Origin: an uncultured Prevotellaceae bacterium | GTDB taxonomy: Bacteria > Bacteroidota > Bacteroidia > Bacteroidales > Muribaculaceae | DNA length: 15,087 bases | NCBI GenBank assembly: GCA_937892085.1 | Contig: CALAVD010000384.1 | Coordinates: 1-15,087 of the forward strand | Reading direction: 5' to 3' | Part shown: positions 14,201 through 15,087 of the stretch, piece after piece | How positions within the stretch are numbered: position 1 is the first letter of the stretch | How the letters are laid out: each line of letters opens with the position of its first letter | Program-made: the position numbers and the translations under genes | The notes under the pieces: model-generated | Database searches by the model: none | What the model saw: only the letters and a program-made list of their open reading frames with translations | What the model was told of the DNA's origin: nothing

Positions 14201-14602
14201 TTAATAAACGTAACACAATACCTCGCCACCAATCTTCTCGGCCTTAGCCTGCTTGTTGGTCATAACGCCCTTAGAAGTTGACACGATGGCGATACCTAAA
14301 CCATTTAACACACGTGGCATGTCTTTGTAACCGGCATACTGGCGGAGACCAGGTCGGGAGACACGCTTGAGACACTTGATTGCATTTACCTTATCTACCG
14401 CGTCATACTTGAGCGCGATTTTAATGGTACCTACAGGAGAGTCTTCGGGTTCTACAAACTTGTAGTTAAGGATGTAGCCCTGATCGAAGAGAATCTTAGT
14501 GATCTCTTTCTTCAATTTCGAAGAAGGGATTTCAACGACACGGTGCTGTGCCTTGATCGCATTCCTCAATCTTGTCAAATAATCTGCAATTGGATCAGTC
14601 AT
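14201..14602 (-). CDS. rpsH: 30S ribosomal protein S8 (uS8)
   Basis: Primary 16S rRNA-binding protein of the central domain; in E. coli it represses the spc operon by binding mRNA near rplE. The 133-residue protein starts MTDPIADYLTRLRNAIKAQHRVVEIPSSKLKKEITKIL and ends with the signature GLGIAIVSTSKGVMTNKQAKAEKIGGEVLCYVY. Length is normal. It is separated from rpsN by an 84-base AT-rich gap, longer than most in the operon. That gap contains TTCGA/TCGAA repeats (14627-14643) able to form only a weak 5-pair hairpin. Confidence 0.98.
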   Translation of the reverse strand: MTDPIADYLTRLRNAIKAQHRVVEIPSSKLKKEITKILFDQGYILNYKFVEPEDSPVGTIKIALKYDAVDKVNAIKCLKRVSRPGLRQYAGYKDMPRVLNGLGIAIVSTSKGVMTNKQAKAEKIGGEVLCYVY

Positions 14603-14686
14603 TGTTTGAATTGTTGTTTAAATTAATTCGAACTGTAGTCGAACAATATTTAATACTACTTTTTTATTTGATTTTCTCAAAAATAA

Positions 14687-14986
14687 TTACCAGCTTGCTT
14701 TTCTCACTCCGGGGATCAGGCCCTGAGATGCCATCTCGCGGAAGTTGATACGTGAGATGCCAAACTGACGCATGTAACCCTTGGGGCGGCCTGTGAGCTG
14801 GCAGCGGTTATGCTGGCGGATGGGACAGGCGTTCTTCGGGAGTTTCTGGAGAGCGATGACGGCTTTCTCTACCTCTTCGGGGTCGCCCTTGCGAACGATT
14901 TCCTTGAGTTCAGCACGCTTTGCAGCGTATTTGGCAGCCATCTTGGCTCTTTTGCGTTCTCTTGCTTTGATTGATTCTTTTGCCAT
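14687..14986 (-). CDS. rpsN: 30S ribosomal protein S14 (uS14), non-zinc type
   Basis: Small-subunit head protein. The 99-residue protein starts MAKESIKARERKRAKMAAKYAAKRAELKE and ends RCQLTGRPKGYMRQFGISRINFREMASQGLIPGVRKASW, the S14 signature. It has Cys54 and Cys62 only, not the CxxC pairs of zinc-type S14, so it belongs to the longer zinc-free form. Compared with the roughly 89-residue form I recall for Bacteroidales relatives, it has about ten extra charged residues (IVRKGDPEEVEKAVI, residues 30-44) between the N-terminal helix and ALQKLPKN. It begins 6 bases after the rplE stop. Confidence 0.97.
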   Translation of the reverse strand: MAKESIKARERKRAKMAAKYAAKRAELKEIVRKGDPEEVEKAVIALQKLPKNACPIRQHNRCQLTGRPKGYMRQFGISRINFREMASQGLIPGVRKASW

Positions 14987-14992
14987 TATGAA

Positions 14993-15087
14993 TTATTTTT
15001 GCTGATTCTTGAAAGGAAGACCGAACTGTTTGAGGAGCGACATAGCCTCCTTGTCGGTTTTTGCCGAGGTGACGAAAGTGATGTCCA
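14993..15087 (-). CDS. rplE: 50S ribosomal protein L5 (uL5), C-terminal end only
   Basis: Translation to the TAA at 14995-14993 gives the last 30 residues, DITFVTSAKTDKEAMSLLKQF then GLPFKNQQK. Both the DITFVTSAKTDKEA motif and the LLKQFGLPF ending are typical of bacterial L5, the 5S rRNA-binding protein of the central protuberance. The rest lies beyond the right edge. Its place before rpsN is the canonical spc order. Confidence 0.93.
   Translation of the reverse strand, partial: DITFVTSAKTDKEAMSLLKQFGLPFKNQQK

Noticed and set aside
1..15087. tRNA, rRNA or CRISPR arrays
   Set aside because: No tRNA-like cloverleaf with a T-loop, no rRNA sequence and no regularly spaced repeats were seen on reading either strand.

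Overview
This is a Bacteroidales chromosome segment. Gene content, the translation-machinery sequences and promoter-like TTG-N19/20-TAnnTTTG motifs all point there. A Muribaculaceae- or Prevotella-like gut commensal is plausible, but I cannot fix the genus.

The left third is accessory DNA. Positions 1-1012 (minus strand) hold most of ugd, UDP-glucose 6-dehydrogenase, running off the window edge. A non-coding interval of about 370 bases follows, with a candidate ugd promoter and a stem-loop in the ugd leader. A 2.05-kb IS1634-like insertion sequence (1493-3540) with a complete 620-residue DDE transposase comes next. It is bordered by two unrelated broken genes: on its left the last 36 codons of a minus-strand gene (1381-1491), and on its right a long plus-strand remnant (3514 to about 5330). 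The remnant looks like part of a giant phage- or ICE-type polyvalent protein with a HEGVAH metallopeptidase-like motif. It has lost its 5' end at the IS, carries a frameshift at an A7 run, and loses its natural 3' end. No target-site duplication is visible, so deletion or recombination at the IS is likely.

Next, a monocistronic plus-strand gene (5415-6323) encodes a secreted NlpC/P60-like (DUF1460) cysteine peptidase or amidase with its own promoter. A bidirectional hairpin terminator at about 6341-6380 separates it from the convergent operon.

Positions 6443-15087 (minus strand) are the downstream part of the spc-alpha ribosomal superoperon, read right to left: rplE (3' end), rpsN, rpsH, rplF, rplR, rpsE, rpmD, rplO, secY, map, infA, rpmJ, rpsM, rpsK, rpsD, rpoA, rplQ. 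Gene order is the standard bacterial one and the genes look intact. The products are ribosomal proteins, the Sec translocon channel, methionine aminopeptidase, IF-1 and the RNA polymerase alpha subunit, so translation, secretion and transcription capacity are co-expressed. Two regulatory details stand out: a 169-base gap before rpsD whose RNA can form three nested helices (a likely S4-type autoregulatory leader), and a perfect AGGAGG before rplF in a lineage that rarely uses Shine-Dalgarno sequences.

I do not see a clearly new multi-gene system. The most informative points are the IS-bounded gene wreckage, the rpsD leader structure and the rplF ribosome binding site.
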